DNA from: DATCMU01 sp036563245 | GTDB taxonomy: Bacteria; Pseudomonadota; Alphaproteobacteria; Rhizobiales; Devosiaceae | Reading direction: 5' to 3' | DNA: 64,000 nucleotides | Assembly (NCBI GenBank): GCA_036563245.1 | Contig: DATCMU010000053.1 | Location: 62,001 to 126,000 of the forward strand | In this document: in pieces, positions 32,631-41,290 of the stretch | Layout of the letters: every line of letters begins with the position of its first letter | Numbering within the stretch: the stretch's first letter is position 1 | The notes under the pieces: generated by a model | Database searches by the model: none | The model's input: only the letters and a program-made list of their open reading frames with translations | What the model was told of the DNA's origin: nothing | Program-made: the position numbers and the translations under genes

Positions 32631-33374
32631 TCAAAAAGAGCGAAGGGCTTCGATCGAGCGCGAAGCGAAGCGTTCAAGATCCGATGGATTGTCATGCTCC
32701 ATCACGAAATACCGTGCACTGGTGGTGTTCCGTATCGCCTGCAGCAGACCGGGCCAGTCCATGGTCCCGTGCCCGACATCCGCCCAGCCGTCCTCGTCCT
32801 GCATGGTGCCCTCCGGCGCGATGTCCTTGACGTGGACGGCGACAATGCGAGAGCCGTACCTGGTCATGAAGTCCCTGGGGTCATGCCCACCCCGAACGAC
32901 CCACGCCACGTCCATCTCCCAATCGATTTCCGGCGCGCCCTCGAGCAGGATATCGATGGGCAGGCGTCCGCTTGCCGTTGGCCAGAATTCGAAATGGTGA
33001 TTGTGCCAACCGAAACCGAAGCCACCCTTTCGGTAGATCTCCCCCAGCCCGGCCAGCTTCTCGGCCAGCGCGACGAACTCCGCCTCCGGCTGTTTCCATT
33101 TGTCGTGCGGGATGGCCGGGCAGAAGATGTTGCGCACGCCGAGTGTCTCGGCCGTCTTCATCGTGGCCGACGTGTCCTCGAGCATGTCGAGCCCGAAATG
33201 ACCGGTCGGCATGGTCAGGCCATTCTTCTTGAGTTCGGCGGCAAGGCCGGCCGGGTCGCCGTAAAGCCCGCCAAATCCTTCGACCTGGGTGTAGCCAAGA
33301 CGCGCCAGCATCGCCAGTGTATCGGCGAGCGGGGGGAAGTTCCGTGCGCTGTAGAGCTGAAACGAGATATCCAT
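32631..33374 (-). CDS. TIM-barrel sugar isomerase/epimerase B
   Basis: A 247-residue protein of the AP-endonuclease family 2 (IolE/hydroxypyruvate isomerase-like). GWHNHHFEFWP supplies a His-rich strand, EIDWEMDVAWVVRGGHDP the Asp ligand, VAVHVKDIAPEGT the His/Asp pair, and YFVMEHDNPSD the C-terminal Glu. It is shorter than the paralogue at 30385 and probably catalyses a different step. It starts 174 bases downstream of the ABC ATPase gene, the largest gap within the catabolic part of the operon. Confidence 0.86.
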   Translation of the reverse strand: MDISFQLYSARNFPPLADTLAMLARLGYTQVEGFGGLYGDPAGLAAELKKNGLTMPTGHFGLDMLEDTSATMKTAETLGVRNIFCPAIPHDKWKQPEAEFVALAEKLAGLGEIYRKGGFGFGWHNHHFEFWPTASGRLPIDILLEGAPEIDWEMDVAWVVRGGHDPRDFMTRYGSRIVAVHVKDIAPEGTMQDEDGWADVGHGTMDWPGLLQAIRNTTSARYFVMEHDNPSDLERFASRSIEALRSF

Positions 33375-33548
33375 CGCAGTTCAATCCATTCCTTGATTTC
33401 TGGCCCGATACGGGCGTGCCTTCCGGCCGTTTTCCCGCCCGAGGGCAACAGCTAGCTTTGCGGCGGTGCGCGAGGCACCACTCCACAAACTTGATTTTCG
33501 TGGGGTGCCCTGGACCTTTACACCCCGGTTTCACCCAGTCGCCGGCCG

Positions 33549-34631
33549 CTAGAGGCGGCTGCCAGTCTCCTCGTCGAACACCGATCCCTTGCTCAGGTCG
33601 AAACCAACCCTTGCGATTTCACCAATGGCGAACTGGTGGTCCGCGTCGCACATCAGAGTGAAATTCTGGCCGTCCAGCCTGGTCCATACGTGGGTCTCCG
33701 CGCCCATCGGCTCGACGACCTCGACCTCCACGTCGCACTGGACCGGGGCCGCGCCGGCTGCCTCCCTGATGGCGACATGCTCGGGCCGGATACCCACCAC
33801 AACCTTCGTGCCTTCAGCAGGCCGATCCTGCTGAAATGCATAGGACTCCAGGGGGATTGTCAGCGAGCCGATGTTTACCCCGCCGCCCGTGACCGTTCCC
33901 TTGAGGAAGTTCATTGTCGGCGATCCAATGAACCCCGCGACGAACAGGTTGACCGGCTTGTTGTAGATCTCATGTGGCGTATCGAGCTGCTGGATGATCC
34001 CGCCTTTCATGATGGCGATGCGATCCGCCAGGGTCATCGCCTCGATCTGATCGTGGGTCACGTAGATCATCGTATTCTTGAGCTTGTGATGCAGGCGCTT
34101 GATTTCCACGCGCAGATCGGAGCGCAACTTGGCGTCAAGGTTCGACAGCGGCTCGTCGAACAGGAACACGTCCACGTCCCGAACCAGCGCGCGTCCGATT
34201 GCGACGCGCTGGCGCTGGCCGCCGGAAAGTTCGACGGGCTTCCTCTTGAGCAGGTTTTCGATCTGAAGGATCGCCGCCGCCCGGGAGACCCGATCGGCAA
34301 TCTCGTCCTTCTTGATGCCCGCGACCTTGAGCCCGAAGCTCAGGTTTCCCTCGACCGTCATTTGCGGATAGAGCGCATAGGACTGGAAGACCATGCCGAT
34401 CCCCCGGTCCTTGGGCTCTTCCCAGGTCACATTTCGCCCTGAAATGTGGATCTGGCCCTCGCTGACATCGAGCAGTCCAGCGATGCAGTTGAGCAGCGTG
34501 GACTTCCCGCAACCCGAAGGGCCGAGCAGGACGAGGAATTCGCCGGGGCTGACATCAAGGTCAAGCGAATGCAGGACGTTGACATGTCCGAAGTTGAGGG
34601 ACAGCTGTTTGATTGAGACGCTTGGCTGCAT
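33549..34631 (-). CDS. Carbohydrate ABC transporter ATP-binding protein (MalK/UgpC type)
   Basis: A 360-residue ABC ATPase. Walker A is GPSGCGKST, signature LSGGQRQRVAIGRAL, Walker B VFLFDEPLSNLDAKL, and H-loop YVTHDQIEAMT. The C-terminal TOBE-type regulatory domain (from about residue 235) carries VVGIRPEHVAI, as in MalK/UgpC. It energises the two permeases immediately upstream (5-base gap). Substrate specificity comes from the binding protein at 36684. Confidence 0.93.
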   Translation of the reverse strand: MQPSVSIKQLSLNFGHVNVLHSLDLDVSPGEFLVLLGPSGCGKSTLLNCIAGLLDVSEGQIHISGRNVTWEEPKDRGIGMVFQSYALYPQMTVEGNLSFGLKVAGIKKDEIADRVSRAAAILQIENLLKRKPVELSGGQRQRVAIGRALVRDVDVFLFDEPLSNLDAKLRSDLRVEIKRLHHKLKNTMIYVTHDQIEAMTLADRIAIMKGGIIQQLDTPHEIYNKPVNLFVAGFIGSPTMNFLKGTVTGGGVNIGSLTIPLESYAFQQDRPAEGTKVVVGIRPEHVAIREAAGAAPVQCDVEVEVVEPMGAETHVWTRLDGQNFTLMCDADHQFAIGEIARVGFDLSKGSVFDEETGSRL

Positions 34632-34636
34632 TGGTC

Positions 34637-35557
34637 CTACCCTTTAACCGCGCCCGCGGCGATGCCGCGCACGAACCATCTTCCGGAAATGAAATAGACG
34701 GCCAGCGGCACGGCCGCGGTCAGAATGGTCGCCGCCATGTCGACATTGTAGGCACGGGTGCCCGTAGTGGTGTTGACGATGTTGTTGAGCTGCACCGTCA
34801 TCGGCCAGTTGGCACGGCCCGCGAACACCACGCCAAACAGGAAATCGTTCCAGATGCCGGTTACCTGCAGGATAACCGCCACGATGGTGATGGGGACCGA
34901 CATCGGCACCATGATCCGGAAGAAGATCTGCCAGAACCCGGCGCCATCGACACGCGCCGCCTTGAACAGTTCCGCCGGCATCGCCGCATAGTAGTTGCGG
35001 AACAGGATCGTCAGGATCGGCATGCCGAAGATCGTGTGCACGATGATGATGCCGGGCATGGTGGCGAACAGATGCATTTGCCGCAGCGCCATGATGAGCG
35101 GATAGATCACCACCTGGTAGGGCACGAAGGCGCCGAACACGAGCAGGCCGAAGAACAGGTTGGCGAACTTGTAGCGCCAGAAAGACAGGGCATAGCCGTT
35201 GATCGAGGCGATGATGATCGACACGATCACGCTCGGCACCGTGATCTTCACCGAATTCCAGAAGCCGGGGTAAAGCCCGTTGCAGTCGCGTCCCGTGCAG
35301 GCATTCAGCCAGGCGTCGATCCAGGGCTGGACCGTCCAGCTCTGCGGCAGGCCGAACAGGTGGCCAAGCCGGATCTCGGGCATGGTCTTGAGCGAAGTCA
35401 CGACCATCACGTAGAGCGGGACCAGGAAGAACAGGGCCGATACGACCAGAAAGGCATAGACCCCTATCCGAGCGGGCGAGACGCGGCGCGGCTTGGGCCC
35501 GTGAGGTTCCTCTGCGGCACGCGGGAGAGCGTTAGCTGATACATCCATCGTCGTCAT
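34637..35557 (-). CDS. Carbohydrate ABC transporter permease 2 (MalG type)
   Basis: A 306-residue inner-membrane permease with six predicted helices and the coupling loop MPAELFKAARVDGAGFWQIF in which the EAA motif appears as ELFKAARVDGAG. It contains an unusual short periplasmic segment with two cysteines (NACTGRDCNG), as in glucose/mannose-type permeases. The start codon overlaps the stop of permease 1 (ATGA at 35554-35557), so the pair is translationally coupled. The longer open frame further upstream lies in permease 1 and is not used. Confidence 0.92.
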   Translation of the reverse strand: MTTMDVSANALPRAAEEPHGPKPRRVSPARIGVYAFLVVSALFFLVPLYVMVVTSLKTMPEIRLGHLFGLPQSWTVQPWIDAWLNACTGRDCNGLYPGFWNSVKITVPSVIVSIIIASINGYALSFWRYKFANLFFGLLVFGAFVPYQVVIYPLIMALRQMHLFATMPGIIIVHTIFGMPILTILFRNYYAAMPAELFKAARVDGAGFWQIFFRIMVPMSVPITIVAVILQVTGIWNDFLFGVVFAGRANWPMTVQLNNIVNTTTGTRAYNVDMAATILTAAVPLAVYFISGRWFVRGIAAGAVKG

Positions 35558-36471
35558 GCTTTTGCGAGCTCCCTGCGAATGGCGGCTTCCTTGCGGCGGG
35601 CCGCGACCCAGCGCGCTATCCCGAGCAACGCCAGCACGAGGACGACCGGCAGAAGCATGATCGTTGCCGCGGCCATACCCAGGCCCACGTTCTGGCTGCT
35701 GGTGATCATCTGGATGACGTAGACCGCGGGCATGTTGGTGGCGATGCCAGGGCCTCCGCCCGTCATGGCAACAACCAGATCGTAGACGCGCACCACGCCC
35801 ACGCACTGCAGCACGAAGGCCGTGCCGATGGCGCCGCGCATCATCGGCAGGGCGATGAACAGATAGACCCGCCAGGGCGGTATGCCGTCGACCTTTGCCG
35901 CCTTCCAGATTTCGGCATCGACACCACGAAGTCCGGCGAGCAGAATGGCCATGGTCACCCCCGACCCCTGCCATATGCCGGCGACCACGAGGCCGTATAT
36001 CGCGGTCTTCGGATCGACGAGCGGCGAGAAGTGGAAACCGGTGAACCCCAGCGACTGGATGGTGTGCTCAATGCCGAAATTGGGATCCAGCATCCACTGC
36101 CAGATCAGCCCGGTCACAATCAGCGACATGGCGAATGGATAAAGGAAAATGGACCGGAAGAGGTCTTCCTGCCGGATGCGCTGATCCATGAAAATGGCCA
36201 GCAGGTAGCCGAACACGAGCGAGAAGGCGATCAGCAGGACACCGAAAATCCAGATGTTCTGTACCGCGATCAGCCATCGGTCGTCATTCCACAGGCGTTC
36301 ATATTGCCTGAGGCCCACGAAGTCGTTGTTCGGAAAAAGCTTGGAACTGGTGAAAGACCAGTAGACCGTATAAGCGATACCGATGACGTAGACGCCGACC
36401 GCCACGGCTATCATCGGCAAGGTGCCGATCACCGCATTGAACTTCATGCGTCTCTTGTGTCTTTCAGCCAT
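35554..36471 (-). CDS. Carbohydrate ABC transporter permease 1 (MalF type)
   Basis: A 305-residue permease. FRSIFLYPFAMSLIVTGLIW and the coupling loop GVDAEIWKAAKVDGIPPWRV (EAA-like) are typical, and TGGGPGIATNMPAVYV is the conserved segment near the end of the translocation domain. The start at 36471 follows a purine-rich AGGGGCAGGGG, so the frame beyond it is not coding. Together with permease 2 it forms the membrane channel. The gap from the binding-protein gene (212 bases) contains a hairpin. Confidence 0.92.
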   Translation of the reverse strand: MAERHKRRMKFNAVIGTLPMIAVAVGVYVIGIAYTVYWSFTSSKLFPNNDFVGLRQYERLWNDDRWLIAVQNIWIFGVLLIAFSLVFGYLLAIFMDQRIRQEDLFRSIFLYPFAMSLIVTGLIWQWMLDPNFGIEHTIQSLGFTGFHFSPLVDPKTAIYGLVVAGIWQGSGVTMAILLAGLRGVDAEIWKAAKVDGIPPWRVYLFIALPMMRGAIGTAFVLQCVGVVRVYDLVVAMTGGGPGIATNMPAVYVIQMITSSQNVGLGMAAATIMLLPVVLVLALLGIARWVAARRKEAAIRRELAKA

Positions 36472-36638
36472 GCCCCTGCCCCTTGTTGCGCGCCGAATGG
36501 CCCAGGCACTTGCACCCTGTCGGAGGAGCGGCTTCTCGATCCCGCGCGTTTCGATTGCGCGCAGGACGAACCACGCTGGCAATCCGAACCGGACCACCCA
36601 GGCAGTTTATGCCGATACCCAGAGGACGCAAGGAACGA

Positions 36639-36665
36639 GGCGCCGGCCATGAACCGGACGGCGCC
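36639..36665 (-). promoter_or_regulatory. Intercistronic hairpin after the sugar-binding protein gene
   Basis: GGCGCCG (36639-36645) pairs with CGGCGCC (36659-36665), 19 bases after the binding-protein stop codon. It probably sets the binding protein to permease ratio. Confidence 0.6.
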
Positions 36666-36683
36666 CCGCCGCTTCTTGCGAGA

Positions 36684-37937
36684 TCAGCTCGCGTTCTTCA
36701 GGATGTCGACCCACTTGGCCTGTGCATCTTCGGCCGTCATGTTGTCGTCCGACCAGAACTGCGAGACCAGCGCGTTGAGCTGGTTGGTGGTGTCCGGCGT
36801 GATCAGGCGGTCGATGCCGCTGGCGATCTTGGCCGGGTCTTCCACGGCCTTCAGGGCCTTCTGCATGCACGGATCGGCAGTGCCGAGATCGACGTCACCA
36901 CGCACCGGCATGGAGCCCTTGGCGTTGTTGAACGCCACCTGTACGGCCGGGCTGATCAAGAGGGCCGCGAGGCGCTTCTGTGCCGCTTCGACATTCGGAT
37001 CGCTCTGCTTGGGGAACACGATCACGTCGCCATCGGTAGAAACAATCGGCTTGTCCTCGTTCAGGCCGATCATGCAGCCATAGTCCTTGACACCGGTCAT
37101 GCCCGCTGCCGCGAACTCACCACGGGCCCAGTCGCCCATGATCTGCAGCGCGGCCTTGTTGGTGATGACGAGGTTGGTGGTGTCGTTCCAGTTCCGGTTG
37201 GCGTATCCGGCGTCAGAATACTGCTTGAGCGCCTTGAAGTTCTTCAGCGCCTTCAGCATGTCCGGGCCACCGGCAATGCCGATGTCCTTGTCGCCATACA
37301 TCTTGTCGCGCCCCTGGATTCCGAGGGCCTCGAGCAGGATCTGGTCAAACGCACCCTTGATCTGCCAACCGTTGCCGTCGCCGCCGATGGCGAACGGGAT
37401 ATAGCCGGCTTCCTTCAGCTTGGGGGCATCCGCCACGAATTCATCGAAGTTCTTCGGGTTGGACAGGCCGGCCTTCTGGAAGGGCTCATAGGAGTACCAA
37501 GCCCAGGGCCATGAGTGGATGTTTACCGGTACGCAATACCAGTGTCCGTCGACAAGGCAGGCATCCTGGATCTTCTTGGGACGAATGATCTCGGCCCAAT
37601 TGCCTTCCTTGGCCAGGTCGTCGAGCTGAAGGAGCAAGCCGCCCTTGATCAGTTCCTCATATTGACGGCCGGGATTGAATTGCGCGGCACCCGGGGGATC
37701 GCCACCCAGAATACGCTGCATGATGGTGGAGCGGGCGGTTTCGCCCAGCGCGATGGCGCTGTCGACCCAATGGTCGCCCTGGCCATCATTGTCGAAGGCC
37801 TTGGCGAATTCGGCGACCGCGCGCGATTCACCCTTCGAAGTCCACCAGTGGATGACCTCGAGGTCGGTGGCATTGGCCATGCTCGTGCCAAGGGCCGTGG
37901 CCGCCAACAGGACGGCCGCAGTAGCAAGACGTTTCAT
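36684..37937 (-). CDS. Carbohydrate ABC transporter substrate-binding protein (COG1653, glucose/mannose-like)
   Basis: A 417-residue periplasmic protein. The signal peptide is about 23 residues (ending ANA). The mature chain starts TDLEVIHWWTSKGESRAV, then AAQFNPGRQYEELIKGG, HWYCVPVNIHSWPWAWY and DYGCMIGLNEDKPIVSTDGD; the Trp-rich binding region and paired cysteines resemble glucose/mannose-binding proteins of this class. The start at 37937 has GGGAGGA upstream. It is the first gene of the operon, facing the LacI-type regulator across two LacI-type operators. The natural ligand is a guess and could be a monosaccharide or glycoside. Confidence 0.9.
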   Translation of the reverse strand: MKRLATAAVLLAATALGTSMANATDLEVIHWWTSKGESRAVAEFAKAFDNDGQGDHWVDSAIALGETARSTIMQRILGGDPPGAAQFNPGRQYEELIKGGLLLQLDDLAKEGNWAEIIRPKKIQDACLVDGHWYCVPVNIHSWPWAWYSYEPFQKAGLSNPKNFDEFVADAPKLKEAGYIPFAIGGDGNGWQIKGAFDQILLEALGIQGRDKMYGDKDIGIAGGPDMLKALKNFKALKQYSDAGYANRNWNDTTNLVITNKAALQIMGDWARGEFAAAGMTGVKDYGCMIGLNEDKPIVSTDGDVIVFPKQSDPNVEAAQKRLAALLISPAVQVAFNNAKGSMPVRGDVDLGTADPCMQKALKAVEDPAKIASGIDRLITPDTTNQLNALVSQFWSDDNMTAEDAQAKWVDILKNAS

Positions 37938-38031
37938 TACAATCCTCCCAGTTTCACAAGGGACCACACCGGATCCCGCGATCCCCCGTCACGCGGCGCC
38001 GTTGCCGGCTCTCCTCCCGCGGACGAAAGTA

Positions 38032-38045
38032 TGTAATCGATTGCA
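38032..38045. promoter_or_regulatory. LacI-family operator 1
   Basis: TGTAATCGATTGCA fits the LacI-family pattern TGNAANCGNTTNCA with the central CG. It is 95 bases from the binding-protein start codon. Confidence 0.8.
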
Positions 38046-38067
38046 TCACCTATCGACCAAATCCCGA

Positions 38068-38081
38068 TGCAATCGATTTCA
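38068..38081. promoter_or_regulatory. LacI-family operator 2
   Basis: TGCAATCGATTTCA shares the AATCGATT core with operator 1. The centres are 36 bases apart in the divergent region. The pair would let one regulator control both the sugar operon and its own gene. Confidence 0.8.
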
Positions 38082-38152
38082 TGAGTTTCATGCAGTTCTT
38101 GCCTCTGTGTCAAGATGCATTTACAGAGGCGGGATCAACAGGCAAATCCGTG

Positions 38153-39202
38153 ATGGTCAAACGCATGCTCTCGGGACGAAAAACACCGACAATTCAGGAT
38201 GTTGCCCGGGAAGCTGGCGTTTCCACAGCAACCGTGAGCCGCGCGCTTTCCTCGCCGGAGCGCGTCTCGCGCTCCACCCGTGACCGCATAGACCAGGCGG
38301 TCCGCATGACGGGTTATACCATCAATCAGGCGGCGCGCTCACTGCGTAAACGGGCGTCCAACACCATCCTGGTCGCACTGCCCGATATCGGCAATCCGTT
38401 CTTCTCACGCATCCTCGAGGCAGTGGAACGCGAGGCAGCCGCGCGACAATTCAACGTGCTGGTGGCCAACCGGCGCCCGGAAACGGACCAGGCGACACGC
38501 CTGCTGGACTACATGCAGTCGAACAGCGCCGACGGCATCCTTTTGTTCGATGGTTCGCTCGACCTTGAACGCTTCCGGGGGCTTGCCAGAGATTCAGCGC
38601 ACATGCCGCTTGTCGTGGCCTGCGAGGACATCCCCGGCTCCGGCCTTGCAACAGTGAAGACCGACAACGTTTGCGCTGGCCGAAGGGCAACCGAGCATCT
38701 GCTTTCCCTTGGACATCGACGCATTGCGCATCTGCTGGGTCCGAGTGGCAACGTGCTTACAACAGAACGCCTGCAAGGGTACTCCGAAGCGCTGTCCGCC
38801 GCCGGACTGCCCATTGAGCGAGAATGGATCATTCCGGGCGATTTCCATATGGAGAATGGCGCAGAGGCCGCCCAAAGGTTCCGTGAAAGCGAGTCACCGC
38901 CAACGGCGATCTTCTGCGCAAACGATGAAATGGCCATCGGCTTCATCTCGGAAATGCAGCGTCACGGTTATCTTTGCCCGCGCGATGTCAGCGTTGTCGG
39001 TTTCGACGACATCACTCTTGCCGCCCGCTACCATCCGCCGCTCACCACCATGCGGCAGCCGACCGAGGAACTCGGGCATATTTCGGCCATGACACTGCTC
39101 GACATCCTCGAGGGCAAGCGCGCCGCCAATGCGCCGCGCGAAATCATCCTGGAATCGCAACTGGTCGTGCGCGAAAGCACTGCCCCGCCCTCGCACGGTT
39201 GA
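38153..39202 (+). CDS. LacI family transcriptional regulator
   Basis: A 349-residue repressor. The N-terminal helix-turn-helix TIQDVAREAGVSTATVSRAL (about 13-32) and hinge INQAARSLRKRASN are followed by a periplasmic-binding-like sensor domain with LPDIGNPFFSRILEAVE, ADGILLFDG, GHRRIAHLLGP and VSVVGFDDITLAARYHPPLT. It should bind the two operators just upstream and control the divergent sugar transport and catabolic operon, with the imported sugar or a derivative as inducer. ATG at 38153 is chosen; GTG at 38150 and ATG at 38165 are alternatives. Confidence 0.92.
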   Translation: MVKRMLSGRKTPTIQDVAREAGVSTATVSRALSSPERVSRSTRDRIDQAVRMTGYTINQAARSLRKRASNTILVALPDIGNPFFSRILEAVEREAAARQFNVLVANRRPETDQATRLLDYMQSNSADGILLFDGSLDLERFRGLARDSAHMPLVVACEDIPGSGLATVKTDNVCAGRRATEHLLSLGHRRIAHLLGPSGNVLTTERLQGYSEALSAAGLPIEREWIIPGDFHMENGAEAAQRFRESESPPTAIFCANDEMAIGFISEMQRHGYLCPRDVSVVGFDDITLAARYHPPLTTMRQPTEELGHISAMTLLDILEGKRAANAPREIILESQLVVRESTAPPSHG

Positions 39203-39327
39203 TCCTGCCTGATTGCCACGATCGCCCCGGAAATCGCAACAAGCAGGCCGCGAACCGAAACGCGCCGAATCCAGCCTCTTGCCACCTGACAACGCCGCGC
39301 GCTTGGGTTAAACGGAACGACACGGAT

Positions 39328-39404
39328 GGCCCCGTAGCTCAGCCGGATAGAGCAGTAGCCTTCTAAGCTATTGGTCGCAGGTTCGAATCCTGCCGGGGTC
39401 ACCA
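39328..39404 (+). tRNA. tRNA-Arg (TCT anticodon)
   Basis: The acceptor GGCCCCG pairs with CGGGGTC (one G-T wobble). The anticodon loop CTTCTAA carries TCT, the T-arm is GCAGGTTCGAATCCTGC, and CCA is encoded at 39402-39404. Confidence 0.95.
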
Positions 39405-39562
39405 AAATCCCCCAGAGGTCTCAAGCAGTCGCCGGAGCGACTGAAGCAGGTCGCCGCAAAGCTTTTCGCGCCATGTGCGAAGACCTGTCGCCGAACCGGA
39501 AACACGCAGCCGTTTGCCTACGAACGCGGCAGGTGCCGGCCTGCCCGCCTTCGAGATGGCGA

Positions 39563-40345
39563 TCACTCCGAGCGATCTGTCGAAAGGCCGTTGAAGGACT
39601 GGGAAACCGGCATCACCTGCAGCCGGTTGATGTTGACGTGCGGCGGCAGCGTGGCTGCCCAGAAGACCGTTTCCGCGATGTCGTCGGCGGTCAGGGAAAC
39701 GGTGCCGCGGTACTTGGACTGCGCTGTTTCATGATCGCCCTTGAAACGTACCAGCGAAAACTCGGTCTCGGTCATGCCCGGCTCGATATTGGTCACCCGG
39801 ACCCCGGTTTTCTTGAGATCGGCGCGCAGGCCAAGCGCAAACTGCTTCACGAACGCCTTGCTGGCGCCGTAGACGTTGCCGCCCGGGTAGACGTAGTCAC
39901 CCGCCACCGATCCGATCGTGAGCACGTGCCCGCGCCTGCGTTCCACCATGCCGGGAAGCAGGGACCGAACCGTGTAGAGCAGGCCCTTGATATTGGTGTC
40001 GACCATGGTGTCCCAATCGTCCAGGTCGACCGCGTGGGCGGGCTCCAGCCCCAGTGCAAGCCCGGCATTCGCCACTACCACATCTGGCGCCGAAAATGGC
40101 GCTGGCAAGTTGTCGAAAGCCTCAAGCACGGCCCTCCGGTCGCGTACGTCCAGGGCCAGCGGAAGGCACCGTTCCGGCCCCAGTTCCGCAGCAAGGGCAT
40201 TCAACCGGTCCGCCCGGCGACCGGTCGCCACAACACGTGCGCCTTCGGATACGAAACGGCGCGCGATGGCCTCGCCAAGTCCGGCGGTCGCGCCGGTCAC
40301 GACCACGCTGAGGTCGTTCGCGGCCATCCTTTGATATCCCGTCAC
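39563..40345 (-). CDS. Short-chain dehydrogenase/reductase (YdfG-like)
   Basis: A 260-residue SDR with cofactor loop VVTGATAGLGEAIA (about 15-28), NAG (93-95), and catalytic S146, Y159 and K163 in VYGASKAF. TGRRADRLNAL after strand 2 suggests NADP preference. The ending RLQVMPVSQSFNGL is typical of YdfG-type enzymes, which oxidise 3-hydroxy acids such as serine, allo-threonine and 3-hydroxypropionate. It is the last gene of the tetronate-type operon and overlaps the ABM-domain gene by 4 bases (ATGA). It is a candidate for oxidising a tetronate at C3. Confidence 0.88.
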   Translation of the reverse strand: MTGYQRMAANDLSVVVTGATAGLGEAIARRFVSEGARVVATGRRADRLNALAAELGPERCLPLALDVRDRRAVLEAFDNLPAPFSAPDVVVANAGLALGLEPAHAVDLDDWDTMVDTNIKGLLYTVRSLLPGMVERRRGHVLTIGSVAGDYVYPGGNVYGASKAFVKQFALGLRADLKKTGVRVTNIEPGMTETEFSLVRFKGDHETAQSKYRGTVSLTADDIAETVFWAATLPPHVNINRLQVMPVSQSFNGLSTDRSE

Positions 40346-40653
40346 GTCCGCACCCCTTGGCTCGAGATATCGGCAAGATGCCAGGACTGAACGCGCTTTG
40401 CGACGATCATGGGGGCAACCGCCGCATCGAAACTGCGAAAATGCGATGAGGCAAGGTGCAGATCGAATGCCGCACGATCGTCGTAACTCTCGTACAGGAA
40501 GACCTCTTCGGGACGCTCCGGGCTGGTCAGAACGTCAAAACGGCGGCATCCTGGCTCGTTTCTGAGCGAATCCCGCGCCTGCTGCATCACGCGTGCCAGA
40601 AAGGCATCGCGTGCGTCCTCTCGCAGTTCGAACGTGACGGTAATCACATACAT
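40342..40653 (-). CDS. ABM-domain protein (putative quinol monooxygenase/dimeric alpha-beta barrel)
   Basis: A 103-residue protein with the antibiotic-biosynthesis-monooxygenase fold: MYVITVTFELREDARDAFL, NEPGCRRFDVLTSPERPEEVFLYESY and FDLHLASSHFRSF form the usual strand-helix pattern. Relatives are small dimeric oxygenases or isomerase-like proteins such as LsrG and YgiN, and in sugar operons they are often of unknown role. The start is the ATG at 40653, four bases after OtnC ends. It is tightly packed between otnC and the SDR gene. Confidence 0.82.
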   Translation of the reverse strand: MYVITVTFELREDARDAFLARVMQQARDSLRNEPGCRRFDVLTSPERPEEVFLYESYDDRAAFDLHLASSHFRSFDAAVAPMIVAKRVQSWHLADISSQGVRT

Positions 40654-40657
40654 TGGC

Positions 40658-41290
40658 TCAGTCTCCGAACCGTTTGATGAGTTCAGCCACCTGTTCGGCA
40701 TCGAGCGCCTTGTAGCGCCGGCCTTGCAGCAGCAGGAAGAGCCGCGCGGTCTCCTCCAGTTCCTCGCTGGCATATTGCGCGGTCCTGAGGTCGCGGCCTG
40801 CGACAACCGGGCCGTGGTTGGCGAGGAGCACCGCGTGGTGACGTCCCGCCACAGCACCGACCGCATCGCCAAGCGCCTCGTCGCCAGGCGGGAAATACGG
40901 GATCAACCGCACCGCGCCGAGCCGCATCACCGCGTAGGCGGTCAGGGGCGGAAGGACATGTTCCGGATCGATGTCCTCGAGCATGCTCACCGCGACCGAA
41001 TGGGTGGAGTGCAAATGCACCACCGCACCCGCATCCGTTCGGTTCCGGTACATCGCGAAATGCAGGAATGTCTCCTTGGTCGGCCTGGGACCGCCGATCA
41101 GCCGGCCATCGGCATCGAACTGCGAGAGTTGGGCGGGGTCGAGCGTACCCATTGAAACATTGGTCGGCGTCATCAGCCAGCCACCGCCCGGCAGGCGTGC
41201 CGAGATATTGCCGGAACTGCCCGCCGTATAGCCGCGCTCGAACAGTGACTTGCCAATGGCGCAGATCTCTTCGCGCAATGCAGCGGTCAT
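40658..41290 (-). CDS. otnC: 3-oxo-tetronate 4-phosphate decarboxylase (class II aldolase family)
   Basis: A 210-residue class II aldolase/adducin-fold enzyme. The catalytic Glu is in PTKETFLHF (E73), the metal histidines are in VVHLHSTHSVA (H92, H94) and a third in LANHGPVV (H159), and GYTAGSSGNISARL binds phosphate. OtnC decarboxylates 3-oxo-tetronate 4-phosphate to dihydroxyacetone phosphate. Its start overlaps the otnK stop by 4 bases, which strongly supports the assignment over other class II aldolases. Confidence 0.9.
   Translation of the reverse strand: MTAALREEICAIGKSLFERGYTAGSSGNISARLPGGGWLMTPTNVSMGTLDPAQLSQFDADGRLIGGPRPTKETFLHFAMYRNRTDAGAVVHLHSTHSVAVSMLEDIDPEHVLPPLTAYAVMRLGAVRLIPYFPPGDEALGDAVGAVAGRHHAVLLANHGPVVAGRDLRTAQYASEELEETARLFLLLQGRRYKALDAEQVAELIKRFGD

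Noticed and set aside
31605..33455. Long plus-strand open frame opposite the sugar dehydrogenase and isomerase genes
   Set aside because: It crosses two genuine genes with intact motifs on the minus strand, so it is a shadow.
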